Shown: positions 11,513 to 22,780 of the stretch, in pieces
Layout of the letters: every line of letters starts with the position of its first letter
Position numbering within the stretch: the stretch's first letter is position 1
Source: Plantago elongata
Lineage: Eukaryota; Streptophyta; Magnoliopsida; Lamiales; Plantaginaceae
NCBI GenBank assembly: GCA_036897095.1
Contig: JAYMSP010000136.1
Span: 1 to 64,000, forward strand
DNA: 64,000 bases
Reading direction: 5' to 3'
Made by a program: the position numbers and the translations under genes
Notes under the pieces: generated by a model
Told to the model about the DNA's origin: nothing
The model's input: the letters and a program-made list of their open reading frames with translations, nothing else
The model's database searches: none

Positions 11513-13438
11513 TTATGCACCTCGGGCATTCGGGGGGGCATCAATCCAATCATCAGAAGGATCACCCTCATTCGAGGGGATATAGTCGGTATCTCCAGAT
11601 GCAAAATTCTTGAGGTGCATGTTGTAATGCACGAATGCAAGCTTCCTTAGATGTTCGGTTTGACTTCGTCCTTGCTTGACAACTGTCTCTGCCAAGTTCC
11701 TCTTGAGCTGAAATCTGGATGCACCGAGGCAAGTCTGGCTCAGGATTCGTATTGCAACTCTCTGCAGTTCAGGACATTCTCCTCCATACCTAGACCACCA
11801 ATCAGCTGTGACAAAAGAAAAGTTCATGTATTAGACAGAGTTTTGGAGAAAGCAAGATCCAGTCTATTGTCAGCATGAACAGGAATTACCTGAAGGAATA
11901 TTCACTCTGTTATCAACTTCACGCCCTGCAGCAAAAGCACCCAAACCATTTTGGTACTGTTCCAGCTGCTTAAATACACAATTCATTGCACGGCGACCTT
12001 CTGATGGGGTGGAAATACTAGAGTAGAGGCCAACGAGAATTTCCTGATCGATATGCGCATCATCAGTATAAAAGATGTTTGGGTTCATATAGTACCCAGC
12101 TGCATGAAGTGGGCTGTAGAGGTGATTGTTCCACACATCATCTAGGACTTTCCAGAATGGTTTGTGCTTCGCTGTCTTGTTGAAACCTTCTCTAATCGCT
12201 TCCTTGACCTGATCCATTGTTTCATATATATAGTCCATGTGCGACTTCTTATTGTTCATCAATTCCAAGGTATTAACAAGAGGGATAGCTGCTCTCACAA
12301 CAGTTCTAGCGACGCTCCAGAATGTCCTGCTCCGTACCAAGTCAACCACTCTTTTACCCTCGTCAGTCGAAGTTTGGAAACTGGGCGACAGAAACATTGA
12401 TTTCAAGGTGTTCTCCTCAGCCACAATATTCTCCAGGGTGAAAAACGAAAGGGCCAACCTGGTTTTCGATTGCACAATCAAGTCTCGGCCTAGAGTGAAA
12501 TCATGTAGAAGGTTTCGAACATCAGAATTGCCATGGATAAACCTTGTGATGGTCTTGGCCTTATCTAGCGTCTCGCTGACACTGATCATCAGCCCGTATT
12601 TCTCCAGCATAAGCTCCACACAGCACTGTGTATCCACTGTCCAGAAGATCTGTGGGTGTTCCTCCATTACTTCCGTACCTATTTCTTTCATGAGGGTTGA
12701 GGTAGAGTTGGTCATGATCTGGACAACATTATTGACCCCAACTTCCCCTATTACTTCTCTGAAGAATGACAGCATGGCTTGCATGTCCTCAACAATATCA
12801 GAAATGTCACGTGTACGGAGATAAAGGGCACCTTTCGGGCAGTCGACCAAAATATTCATAAGATTTCGGCCTTCCATACTGGTCCACCCATCTAGCAAGA
12901 TGGTGCACCCAGTTTGCACCCATGAACTTTTGATCTCGTTCACATACTGCGCAATTTCATTCATAGAATCATCAAGAATCCATCCTTTAAGTTCTTCATT
13001 CTTAGGAATTTTGGCCTCTGACCCAAAACCGAGGGTGACCATTCTGCGAAAGCTTGGCGATTTTGCACCATCAAAATCGAGCCCATTCTCATAAAAGTAT
13101 CTTCCAATACTCTTTTTGGCTTCCTTTAGGAGGATATTATCTTGGACATTGCTACTTGATCCTTCTGGATGTCCCGATGTATAAAGAGTTTCAACAGGCT
13201 CCTGTTTTAGACGCTTTTGACTCCTGGCGCTGCTTGTTTGTGGGCGCATATCCTTCACAGTTGCCTTTCTTTTATCTGCATTTTCATCATCCTGTAAAAC
13301 TTCTTTTATGCCATCAGGTACCTCCGTACAAGTAAGCTCGTCTCCAACCCATCCGGTCAAGTGAAGCCTGAGCCAATCGGAATTATCACCAACGATTTGA
13401 CAAAAGGGACATACCACACTGCTCAGCTGATTAGACAT
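11513..13438 (-). CDS. hAT transposase-derived DUF659 protein, gene 1
   Basis: Two coding exons, 13438-11890 and 11805-11513, joined in frame at CTTCAG|GTAATT and CACAG|CTGAT, give 613 residues. The N terminus has a BED-like zinc motif (CPFC, then WLRLHLTG and a later Cys). The middle is the DUF659 block with LLDGWTSMEG and DCPKGALYLRT. The C-terminal exon begins DWWSRYGGECPELQR, the hAT dimerisation region. The second acidic transposase residue seems changed (IMTNSTS where hAT enzymes have TDxAS). The usual CxxNWSxF signature near the end is replaced by CLGASRFQLKRN. A long intact frame with lost catalytic signatures suggests a domesticated DNA-binding protein; this is inference. The acceptor at 13,450 just upstream of the ATG implies a 5' leader intron. 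A close relative lies at 29,067-30,966 on the other strand. Confidence 0.85.
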
Positions 13439-13500
13439 GGAAGGATCTTTCTGCAGGCCAGTACAAATATATTAACGGAGTTTTACATAAAATGATTCAG

Positions 13501-13628
13501 CCGCACAATTTATATACAATAAATACACAAAAATACACAATTTAAACACAAAACCCGCGCAATAAATATACAATAATACACAAAAATACACAATTTAAAC
13601 ACAAAACCCGCACAATTAATATACAATA
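13501..13628. repeat. Short tandem repeat, units of about 55 bp
   Basis: Two to two and a half units of an AT-rich sequence built around ACAAAAATACACAATTTAAA followed by CACAAAACCCGC. It lies in the leader intron of DUF659 gene 1. Confidence 0.7.
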
Positions 13629-14640
13629 CTGCAAAGTACTCTCAAAACTCTCACAAAAACTTGGATTTTCTCAAGTTTTTGTATAACTATAGCACTTATG
13701 TTCGATTATGTGCTTCACCAAACCTGAATGAGTGAGACCAATGCTGTATTTTCCAAGTAAAAGTTTCAAACAGAAATGACATCAACTCACTCAGAACACT
13801 CGTTAGAAAGATAATCCTAGAACAATAGTGTTTTAATTGCATAATTCATAAAGTGCAAGAGAATCCATTTAAGCATAAACACCAGGGAATAACATATTTG
13901 AATTAGAGCAAAACCAGTGCAGGAAAACAAATCTTGATGCGTAAGTAAAGGAATTTATGCGCATATAACGAAAATGTAGGAGTACTAGGACCTCTCAACA
14001 TAGACCTACAACGTAATCCAGATCTTTGAACTACTTCCCATGAAGGTAACACAAATACGAAGAAGCATTATCCATTTACACTATAGTTTAAAACTGGATC
14101 AAAATTAACATTCATGAGTCGATAACAAAACCAACAGGTTTGTTTTCCTACTCATTCCATTAAAAAAACAGGACGTTTTCAGAATCACAACCAAAACTCA
14201 CAATTTAATCTCACTATATCACCAAAGTTTCCACATATATTGGTTTACCAGTCATAGACAGTGTCATCTAATAATAGTCAAGGCTCAATTCCTTCGACAC
14301 CCCAAGTATCACCCCAACCAGACCAAGTGCATATATTGTGTTCGAACAATATGCAAAATTCATCGAGTACAACATTTTAGAAATAAGGAAATCGGATGAT
14401 GTTATTATGGTGGGATGAAAAACAAAACCCCAACCACACACAGTACAGATGATGTTATAAAGCCCTCTCCTTGTATTATAAAGCTTTATACATTATACGA
14501 AATATCTCAAGTCCACACCACCTGCCTTCCCTGTCCTTTTCTTCATTCATATCTAAATTCCTTATCCATAAACTCCTATATATAAATGCTACCCCTAAAT
14601 AACATCATAAAGCAGACTCTGCTTGAAATGCACATAAAGG

Positions 14641-14925
14641 TTCAATGTTTCACACACCATCAGAAAAAGAGAAGGCAAAATCATACTACAGAAACTTCTA
14701 CCGTTTGAATTTACTCAAAAACTTCAATGTTTCACACACATCAGAATAGAAGACTAGGCAAAATCATACTACGGAAACTTCGACCGTTTGAATTTACTCA
14801 AAAAACTTCAATGTTTCACACATCAGAATAGAAGACTAGGCAAAATCATACTACGGAAACTTCGACCATTTGAATTTACTCAAAAATCTTCAATGTTTCA
14901 CACATCAGAATAGAAGACAAGCTAG
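14641..14925. repeat. Tandem repeat, about 3.5 units of about 83 bp (copy A1)
   Basis: Each unit contains TTCAATGTTTCACACA, CATCAGAATAGAAGAC, GGCAAAATCATACTAC, GGAAACTTCGACC and TTTGAATTTACTCAAAAA. The neighbouring units differ at few positions. An inverted, more diverged version of the array sits at 27,783-28,078 in the leader of the second DUF659 gene. Confidence 0.85.
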
Positions 14926-14947
14926 GCTCTATGTAGATAAATAAATC

Positions 14948-15013
14948 ACCCATTTTGGGGAATCGAACCCATGACCTCTTGGATACGGGTGGCTCAGCTT
15001 GCCACTCGGCTAC
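14948..15013 (-). repeat. tRNA-like element (SINE head or tRNA relic)
   Basis: On the minus strand it reads GTAGCCGAGTGGCAAGC (A-box-like) and, about 30 bases on, GGGTTCGATTCCCC (B-box and T-arm). Acceptor-stem pairing is poor and no CCA-compatible fold of normal length is seen. It is therefore a SINE head or a dead tRNA copy rather than a working tRNA gene. Confidence 0.5.
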
Positions 15014-16209
15014 AAACGCTTTAACAAAAAAATCGATCTTTTATCATAAAATAAGACAGGGCAAAAAGAAACTCCAGAAAATGTTGTTAATCCCTGAAGC
15101 CAATCATATCACGCCCAACCAAAAAATTTAGCATTGTGGGATCGCGCTACCAGGATACTTAAGTTAAATATATAATATAAAATACATTATAACATATACA
15201 TAAAAGCTTAGGAATACTCAATAAACGGGCATAGAGCATAAATAAAGAAAAACGGGTTTGAACTTTGTAGTTTGTTGTGTATTAGGTTTTAATTGGGGTA
15301 AATGGCCATTTTACCCGAAAATTTAACATCCCACCCGGGATGTTTCCCGGGATGGGCAAGGCAATCCCCACAGGTGCCAAAACGCACGGGGATAGCGGGA
15401 TCGGGTGGGATCTCGCCGGGATTGACAACAATGACTCCATAAAATTCGACCTTTTCAATTTACATATAAAGAAAAATCAATCTTTCATACGCATCGGAAG
15501 AAGACATGACAAAACGATACCCCTAAAAACCAGTACCGGTGAATTCACAGGGATTGAGTAAAAAAGGTCGAAACTGAATTAGATACGAAAAAAATGGTCT
15601 AAAATTGAAAAACATAAACAAGAAATGCAGGATTTATGGTATAAAATCAAACGTACATACATACACCGGTTAATTAGAGAACAAAAATCATGGCAAAAAC
15701 GAAAGATCCAATAAGCAAGAAATTTGCAAATAATCGAAAACGATCTACCAGAATTCGAGCAGAAACACGCGCAAGAAGCTAACAAAGGAAAATGGTACAC
15801 AGATCTAAACAAGAAATCAAAAGGATCTGGCTTACAAGGAATTAAATCCTGCAAAAGATAAAAGAATTTCAATGGCTTTCTTGAGCGATTCGGGCAAGAG
15901 AATTTGGTAAATGGCATTAAACGAGCAGATCTAGGTTTTGTAGAGAAGAAAGTACAACTGCGAGTGCGTGATAAGTCCGAAAAACAGTAAACCGTGGCGC
16001 ATTAATCGGAAAAAATTCAATTTCAGGGGAATCAGCTGTTTTGTTCGCACTCTATCCAACTCACGAACTCTATCCAACTCACGAACTCTATGCAATTCAC
16101 AAGAAAAGAGTGGAGAACAACCTACAATCGTTAAACGTACATTGTTTGATCCAACCGTTAGACATGGTCCAAACCCCAAACAATCAAACGAGTCAGAAAG
16201 AGACGTATG

Positions 16210-16440
16210 ATAAATCATTCAAGTGCCTCAGGTCCGGCACCAGAAACTGCAAATTGAGTTGTAAGATCGGTAGGAAGGTTCCTAGTAGTCTAAACCCAAC
16301 AGTAATACCTAAACGAACGAGACTGCGACAGTGATAGATAAATCAAGTGCCTCAAGCCTGGCACAGGAAATTGCACATTGAGTTGTAAGTTCCGTAGGAA
16401 GGTCCCCAGCAGTATAAACCTGACAGTAAGTTTCAAGAAC
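16210..16440. repeat. Tandem duplication of about 125 bp upstream of leader A1
   Basis: AAATCATTCAAGTGCCTCAG with TTGAGTTGTAAGATCGGTAG recurs as AAATCAAGTGCCTCAAGCCT with TTGAGTTGTAAGTTCCGTAG about 125 bp on. Inverted relatives lie near 26,120-26,240 and 27,050-27,190, next to the second DUF659 gene. Confidence 0.65.
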
Positions 16441-17600
16441 TACAACCCAAATTCACAATATAATATCTCTATCACCAAAGTCTCCACATATGTTGGTATA
16501 CCAGTCATAGACAGTGTCAACTGTCAGCTAATAATAGTCAACATACTCAATTCATTTGGCCCTCCAAGTGCAGATATTGTTACTAAACACATTGCTACTC
16601 TTACAAAAGTACACGTGAAATTCATATACAACAATTTAAAAGCAGCAAATTACATAATGGTACTCCAGTGTGATGAAGTACAATATCTCAAATCACACAT
16701 AGTGCAGAATGCAGGGGATTTAAGAAACACCCTTTGCTACTTCTATATAAAAGCTTTATGCGGAATTCATAACGTATCGACTATCAACGTCCTTGGGTCT
16801 CCATTCGAAATATCTTTTGCCCACACCACCTGCCTTCCCAAATCCCAATCCTTTTCAGCACTCATATCTCACTGCCCTATCCATCAACTTCTATATAAAT
16901 GCTACCCCTAAATTACATCCTGAAGCATACTCTCCTTACATTGCACATAAAAATTCAATCTTTCACATATACATAAAAAAAAAAAAAAAAAGTTACTCCA
17001 GATAGTTGCCCTTTTGAATTTGCATGCAATCTTTCGTTAATCCCGTAAAAAGAAAGCTCCCTCCGTCTCCGACTCCATTTTGGTTAGTCCCAACTCAACT
17101 TCCCCCAACCCTGAAAATTCAATATTCCTCGTATTTTATTCGCTATCTTTACTATTTTATTTTATTCATTTTTCTCTTTAAATTTTATATTGTAACTAAT
17201 GAGAAGTTACGTCCATCGAGATGGAGGGAGTATTAAAATTTTATATCATAATTCAATTCATCAAACAAGTGACATACAGAATTGGAGAATTCAGAAAGGA
17301 AAAATGTAGAAAGTTCGGAATAATATAAAAAGTACATACGATAAAATAGAGAGCAGAGAAATCATTGCAAAAGGCCCAAAAAGCAAGAAAAATAGGATTC
17401 AAGAAAAAAGGAACAACCATAATTTGAGCAGAAACAAACTCAGAAAAAAGCTAACAGAGCAAATGGTATATAAACTAGAGATCAAAGATGAACAGGCTTA
17501 CGAGACATTTTCCTTCAAATGTTTAGATTTTCTGGTTTGCTTGAGTGAGTACTGAGTAGAGCTGAGTGTAGTGAAGAAGGTTGCACGACAGTGAATGATA
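16340..17600 (-). other. Orphan third copy of the DUF659 leader (copy A2)
   Basis: Collinear with leader A1 in several blocks. 16,470-16,575 matches 14,205-14,330 (caccaaag..tccacatat, ccagtcatagacagtgtca). 16,880-16,965 matches 14,570-14,660 (tatataaatgctacccctaaa). 17,363-17,510 matches 15,690-15,840, the leader exon and donor region. No DUF659 coding sequence follows it directly, so it is a promoter or leader duplicate placed upstream of gene 1 in the same orientation. It could serve as an alternative promoter; that is inference. Confidence 0.6.
17057..17230. mobile_element. Stowaway-like MITE
   Basis: Begins CTCCCTCCGTCTCC and ends GATGGAGGGAG, the inverted termini typical of plant Stowaway (Tc1/mariner) MITEs, with an AT-rich interior of about 170 bp. 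A TA follows the right end; the left TA is not preserved. It is inserted in the orphan leader copy A2. Confidence 0.7.
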
Positions 17601-17744
17601 ATAGTCCAACAATTTTCAATTTCAACGCAATCACTTCCTTAGTACCAAAATTTGTACCGCCACGAGAACGAGTTGGGTTTTTATACGGTGGAGTGGGAAT
17701 CGGACATAATTCAAATGAGATAGTTATCATACATTAAAATTACC

Positions 17745-18020
17745 AAATATACTCTTTTATTAAAAAAATAAAATATTATTTTTAATAACAATCACTATCG
17801 ATCTGTTGTCACTACCGCCGGACATCCAACCGCCACCCACCACCGACGGACCTCCGGCCATCGTAATTTAATTCTAAAATTAATAAATATTAATTTATCA
17901 TTATACTCTTTTATTAAAAAAAGTAAAGTATTATTTTAGTAGCAACCATCGCCGGTCTACGGTCACCACCGTCTGACCTCCGGCTACCACCCGCCAGACC
18001 TCCAGCCATCGTAATTTAAT
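17745..18020. repeat. Direct repeat with GC-rich cores
   Basis: Two adjacent units of about 150 bp. Each consists of an AT-rich arm (ACTCTTTTATTAAAAAAA) and a GC-rich core containing CACTACCGCCGGAC or CACCACCGTCTGAC, then CCTCCGGC, closing with CATCGTAATTTAATT. The GC-rich cores stand out sharply from the surroundings. Confidence 0.7.
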
Positions 18021-19579
18021 TATAAAAAATTAAAATTGTAACTAACAAGAATTTAACACACCACCTCATAAACTCAAACTCAACATACATACCATTAGAC
18101 TACATTAGACTACAAGTACTTACATTTCTTTAAATTAACTATAAACATATTATATACATCCTTAACCAAACCAACAACAAAAGAAAAATCATAAATATTC
18201 AAATAATAGCATATGATTTCGTTTATTATCCAAGAAGTATTATTTAGCATCAATTGTTTTGTTCTTTTATATTTCTTTAGGTTATCATTGCAACTAATAA
18301 AAAGATATTGTTTCTTTTTTACCATGAATTTCTCTTAATGTTATGGATATTACCAATTGAAATTTGTAAATTTTGTTAAAAAGTTTATCAAGATATTGCC
18401 GAGTTATTTGTGTTCAAAATTGATTATAATTTACGAATGAAAGTAAATTGGAGAGTTCGTAAGAAATTGATGAAGTATATGATAGACTCTTGTGAAATCA
18501 TTAGTTAATATTAGAGCAATGTACCATATATTTTACATAATTCAATTTATATTATTTTAATATTAACTTTTTCATGTGAACATGAGTACACATTCAAAAC
18601 TGACCTCAAAGATGTACAATAACCAAATGAAAAAAAGTAGGTTACTCCCAACAAATCAAAAGTAAGAAGAATAAAGGGGAAACATGGTTTACAATCTTGA
18701 AAGCTTAAATAATGAATGACAAGACATCTCATATTTATCCGCTCAACTACCGACATAGTTACAACTTGATAGGTTGAATGTCTCAATCTTGTAATTTTAT
18801 TCTTCAAGTTATTTGAAGTGTAATACTTACCGCACATAGTATATATATGTGTGTAGTAATTGATTTCTTATAAGTGTAATTTCCTTTAAATATTTTATGA
18901 AATTTTTATAATGAGTTTAATCCTAATTAGAGTTTTGTATTAAAATATTTTGTATATTTAAAAGTTACAATAATTTATACTAATTTTCATAAAAATGTAT
19001 GCGTCATCAATTAATCAATCAAGTTGAATGGTAAATGTGTATGTTAGCTATAAGAACAAATATAAAATAATTAATAAATATTTTGACTAGGTCAAATTTA
19101 TTAATTTATGGAATAATAACGACTAATTAATAATTGATCAAAGTCTCCACTCTTTGAAATTTGTGTAGTTACTTATGAATGAATAAAACATTAACTTTTT
19201 GAGGGACTACTTCCTTTACGATTTATGAAAATTATTGGAAATGTTCATTTACTAATGATATATGAAGCTTTAATTTAGTGATAATATGCAATCCTTGCAA
19301 AAGCATAATAAACGATATCGACCTGACATTTTAAATCGACGTAATTACAAATAATTATTTTGAATAATATGCTGGTTTTACGATATCAACACAAAAAATT
19401 TCCGCATACTTTATTAACACTCGTGTGTAAATCAAGACACTTATGAGTGGTGCACTCATACTAAAATACTCTAGAACAACACTCTTAACCCTAGTTCATA
19501 AGTTGATTTTTAAAAGAAAATATAAGTGCACCTTATTAGTATGAATTGTGTTACGTTTAATTTCTTTGAATTTGACTTA

Positions 19580-19715
19580 GGGGCTGATTGGACACGCATT
19601 TAAATGCCCTCATTTAACTCGATGAACATTGATTTGACTTAAAATAGACTTTAAATACCCCATTTCAAACACAATTTCACCAAAATACCCATTCAAATGT
19701 CATGGCAATCAGCCC
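19580..19715. mobile_element. Small MITE-like element
   Basis: GGGGCTGATTGG at the left and CAATCAGCCC at the right form an inverted terminal pair around about 135 bp without coding capacity. A TTA precedes the left end, but the right flank is TAG, so the target duplication is imperfect. A PIF/Harbinger or hAT origin is possible. A similar start (GGGACTGATTGG) occurs near 57,156. Confidence 0.4.
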
Positions 19716-19845
19716 TAGACATTTAGTGTGTCATAGAAATCAACCTACTGCCATATATTGAGGACAGTGTCTAGTTTGTTACAACCCGAATGCTGGTAAA
19801 TTTTGATTCTTGAGTCATGATGGAATGAATAAAGATGAACTTGAA

Positions 19846-22215
19846 TTAAATACACTGATCTGTGGACTTGTCTTTGTGCAGCAAGGCTATGGAATCAGTT
19901 GTATCTGTGTCCCAATTCTCAGCATTCACTTGTGGAGGCTCGGAAGGTTGTGGAGGAATTTCCAGAGATTCAACTTCACTTTCAAGCATTTCCATAACTT
20001 TACTCATCGAGGGACGATCGCCTGGCCTCGTCTGTATACACCACAACGCAACTATTGCCATCTTTCGTGTGATTTTCTCGTCAATGTCATCAATCTCAGC
20101 TTCAACATCCTTCCACTTGTTCAAGTGACTGTAAATCCAATATGGAAAGTATTGGCTCGACTCGTCACCATTCTCTACCAAGTCTCTTTTTAATCCCACC
20201 ATTGCCATCAGCAGCATCCCATAACTATACACATCCGCCTTGTAAGAAACACCTCCAATGTTCCTATACATCAACTCTGGAGCCACATAACCAATAGTTC
20301 CGCGGGCAGCAGTTAGAGTCACTGTGTTGTGTTCAGTTGAGTAAAACTTCGCAAGCCCAAAATCAGCAATTTTTGGGGTGTAGTTTTCATCAAGAAGTAT
20401 GTTGTGAGGCTTAATGTCGAAATGGAGGATTTGGATATCACAACCCCGATGCAAATAATCGATTCCTCTGGCTGCACCAAGTGATATCTCATACTTCTTC
20501 TCCCAGCTCAATGAGTCGGTCGAGTCTTGCCTTAGAATGTACTTGTCTAGTGAGCCATTAGGCATAAAGTCGTATATAAGGGCACGTTTTGTTCCTTCTG
20601 AGCAAATAGCCAACGAGTTTAACCACGTTAACATGATGGACCCTTCCCATGGTTGCTACTTCATTCATGAAGTCTTGACCATTGGATGTAGACTTGGTGC
20701 TCAGTACTTTGATTGCTACGTGATGGCTACTTCGAAGCTTTCCTTTGTAAACAGAACCATAACCTCCCTGGCCTAGTTTTTCTTGGAAATCACTTGTCAT
20801 TCTCTTTATGGCACAGAAAGAGTACCTGATCGGACTGAAATTGTTGTGATCTTGCAGAAATCCTTCTATTTCATCAACCATCGACATTTCTCTCCTCTGG
20901 AGTTTGTACAGTAGAAGAAACACAAAGATAAGCATCCCAACTCCATGCTTTGCTACTAGTAGTCCTCCTGTAACTGAGCACAATAATCTATGTTACTACA
21001 GAATAATAATGGAGGCTAGGTTATTTGTAATTTCGATATTATCAGGGGTGTGGTTATGCACACCTTTGAGGAATATAACGAGTCTGGGATAACTAAACAA
21101 TTTTCCTGCGAATAAATGATAAAAAAGGTGTTGAGTTGTTTGCAGGGTTCAGTTCCTAACAAGAACTAAATATGCAAATAATATACTTATAAAGATGTTA
21201 ATCCAATAATCCATACTCAGAATTTTGAAGATGACGCGGTCAAATTTGCCTCCTGCATTTCGCATATCAAATTGTCAGTACACGAGAGCTGTAAAACTGG
21301 TTTAGTTAGCGCATAAGTTACCATGTAAAAGCAGGTTTAGACAAGTTCAGTATAAAATCAGTTTTTCACAAGAATTTATATTGATGACTTACCATGAACA
21401 TGCCCGTCTTCTTGAATGGTAAAGCACATATCGAAATAGCATTCAGGGACCGGCTCTGGGATTGGGCATACAGCTGATCCATTGCCATTTGACAGACAAA
21501 CAAAAGCTGGCAATAAGGTGCTGCATTTATCACGACAAACCACGCCAAACCATGAAACTTCAAATCCGTACTTGAAGGAGCCATGGATGTCTGAAACAGA
21601 GACATTGTCAACGTGCCCGTGTTGAAATGGCACTGATGTCATAAAAAAGAAGTCAACAGTACACCTATCTCCGACCTCAGAAGCTTTCAGGTGAGAACCG
21701 GCCTTCACATATGTGTATGGCCTGCTGCCGACGCTGTGATCAACACCACATTTTCTGTCAGCCTTTGTGTAGAGTCTATGGTTTCTGGGATACGGGCAAC
21801 TCAAAAGAGTAACAGGCCATGCTAAGGTGTGTCCGATGAAGCTTTTGTGTGTATAATGGGGAATGTCATGAAAATCAATGTAAGAACGGGAATAGTGGGC
21901 GAAAGAGCAGGTGTTGTCGCTTGTGTTAATCGAAGGATCAGCAAGGCGGATAGTATAGTTCTCATAATTGATCGACTGCACGCTGTATGGATGATTATGT
22001 GAACCAACGTATAGGAATAGTGTGGTATTGTTCTTGCATACCAGCTCGTAGTCGGAATCACCACAGTGCTGTGGATCAGCTGCTAACCTGAAAGGGTAAC
22101 TAATATTTCGAATTTCGCCACAGGCAGAAGGTCCGCAAACTGCATCGACGTATAACATCTGAAGAAAAAGCAGGATTAAGAGATAAAAGCACATCAGGAG
22201 AATTGAAGGAAACAT
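19846..22215 (-). pseudogene. LRK10-like receptor kinase gene A, frameshifted
   Basis: Leaf-rust-resistance-kinase type (LRK10L): secreted GUB_WAK_bind ectodomain, membrane segment and a non-RD kinase. Exon 1, 22215-21393, encodes the signal peptide and the CGPSACGEIRNISYPFRL motif. Two in-phase micro-exons are inferred at 21252-21217 and 21105-21064. The last exon, 20967-19846, holds the membrane span and kinase (LGQGGYGSVYKG, VAIKVL, HFDIKPHNILLD, DFGLAKF, APE). Within the kinase the frame breaks after VHHVNVVKLVGY: an A-run at 20604-20606 has one base too many, so the reading ends at 20,558 before the catalytic loop. The other frame continues CSEGTKRALIYDFMPNGSL to the natural end. Without the extra base the product would be about 673 residues. 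An upstream in-frame ATG at 22,272 exists. This is either a recent pseudogene, a truncated receptor or a sequence error. Confidence 0.8.
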
Positions 22216-22244
22216 TTTCAGATGGGCAAAAGCATAGGATGAAA

Positions 22245-22252
22245 ATTTATAG
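22245..22252 (-). promoter_or_regulatory. TATA-like motif near the start of LRK10-like gene A
   Basis: Minus-strand CCTATAAATTTTC lies only about 30 bases before the ATG at 22,215 and downstream of the alternative ATG at 22,272. If used, it would leave almost no leader, but it would favour the ATG at 22,215. Confidence 0.25.
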
Positions 22253-22272
22253 GTGGATACTTTACAGGACAA

Positions 22273-22780
22273 AATTGAGCAGAAGATAAACTCAGCCTCT
22301 AGATTGGTTTATCTCATTTGTGATTAAAGTCAATACCAGTTGCTATCTTGACAATTGACATAATGGCTGGCATATAGTTACTTGGGTCAGTCTCAAGTTT
22401 TTCCAATTAGATGGCAAGTATATGGTGTATATGAAGGCTTTACGGAGTCATAAGTCCACCTCTCACGTTACATTAAGCTATCGTCCATGTACATATACGA
22501 CGCCACCCCACTTACCCGTGCTGGTTTCCTAACATTATGTCTCGATATGTTTCTTGCAAGATTATTTGAAGATTCCTACTGTAATGACCCGACCCCTTGG
22601 GTGACGACCTAATAAACGAGAGTAAACAAATGAGTAAATCAAATACAAATGGAAGAAGATAATGGAGAATATATAAGAATACGATCTAGTATAATCTTCC
22701 ATAATCTTACAACTTACACCAAGATCTTTGTGATGAATATGGACACTCTTATACACAGTTCATAATCATGAGTTCTCATC
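22273..22780. other. Spacer between the two LRK10-like genes
   Basis: About 500 bases that must hold the promoter of gene A and the 3' end of gene B. Nothing else is recognised. Both genes run in the same direction. Confidence 0.5.

Larger units (their letters stand above)
13450..15960 (-). other. 5' leader and leader intron of DUF659 gene 1 (leader copy A1)
   Basis: Non-coding. The far end (about 15,960-15,787) matches, inverted, the leader exon of the second DUF659 gene at about 27,300-27,518. An acceptor CTGCAG|AAAGATCC at 13,450 closes the intron 12 bases before the ATG. Inside are two tandem arrays and a tRNA-like element, listed separately. Transcription start and donor site are approximate. 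Confidence 0.55.
17601..19845. other. AT-rich intergenic stretch downstream of LRK10-like gene A
   Basis: No gene is supported. It holds a GC-rich direct repeat at 17,745-18,020 and a small MITE-like element at 19,580-19,715, listed separately. The remainder is very AT-rich with short chance frames. Confidence 0.5.

Noticed and set aside
12237-12824. A 195-codon plus-strand frame
   Set aside because: Antisense to DUF659 gene 1; the same shadow appears opposite gene 2 (29,753-30,244).
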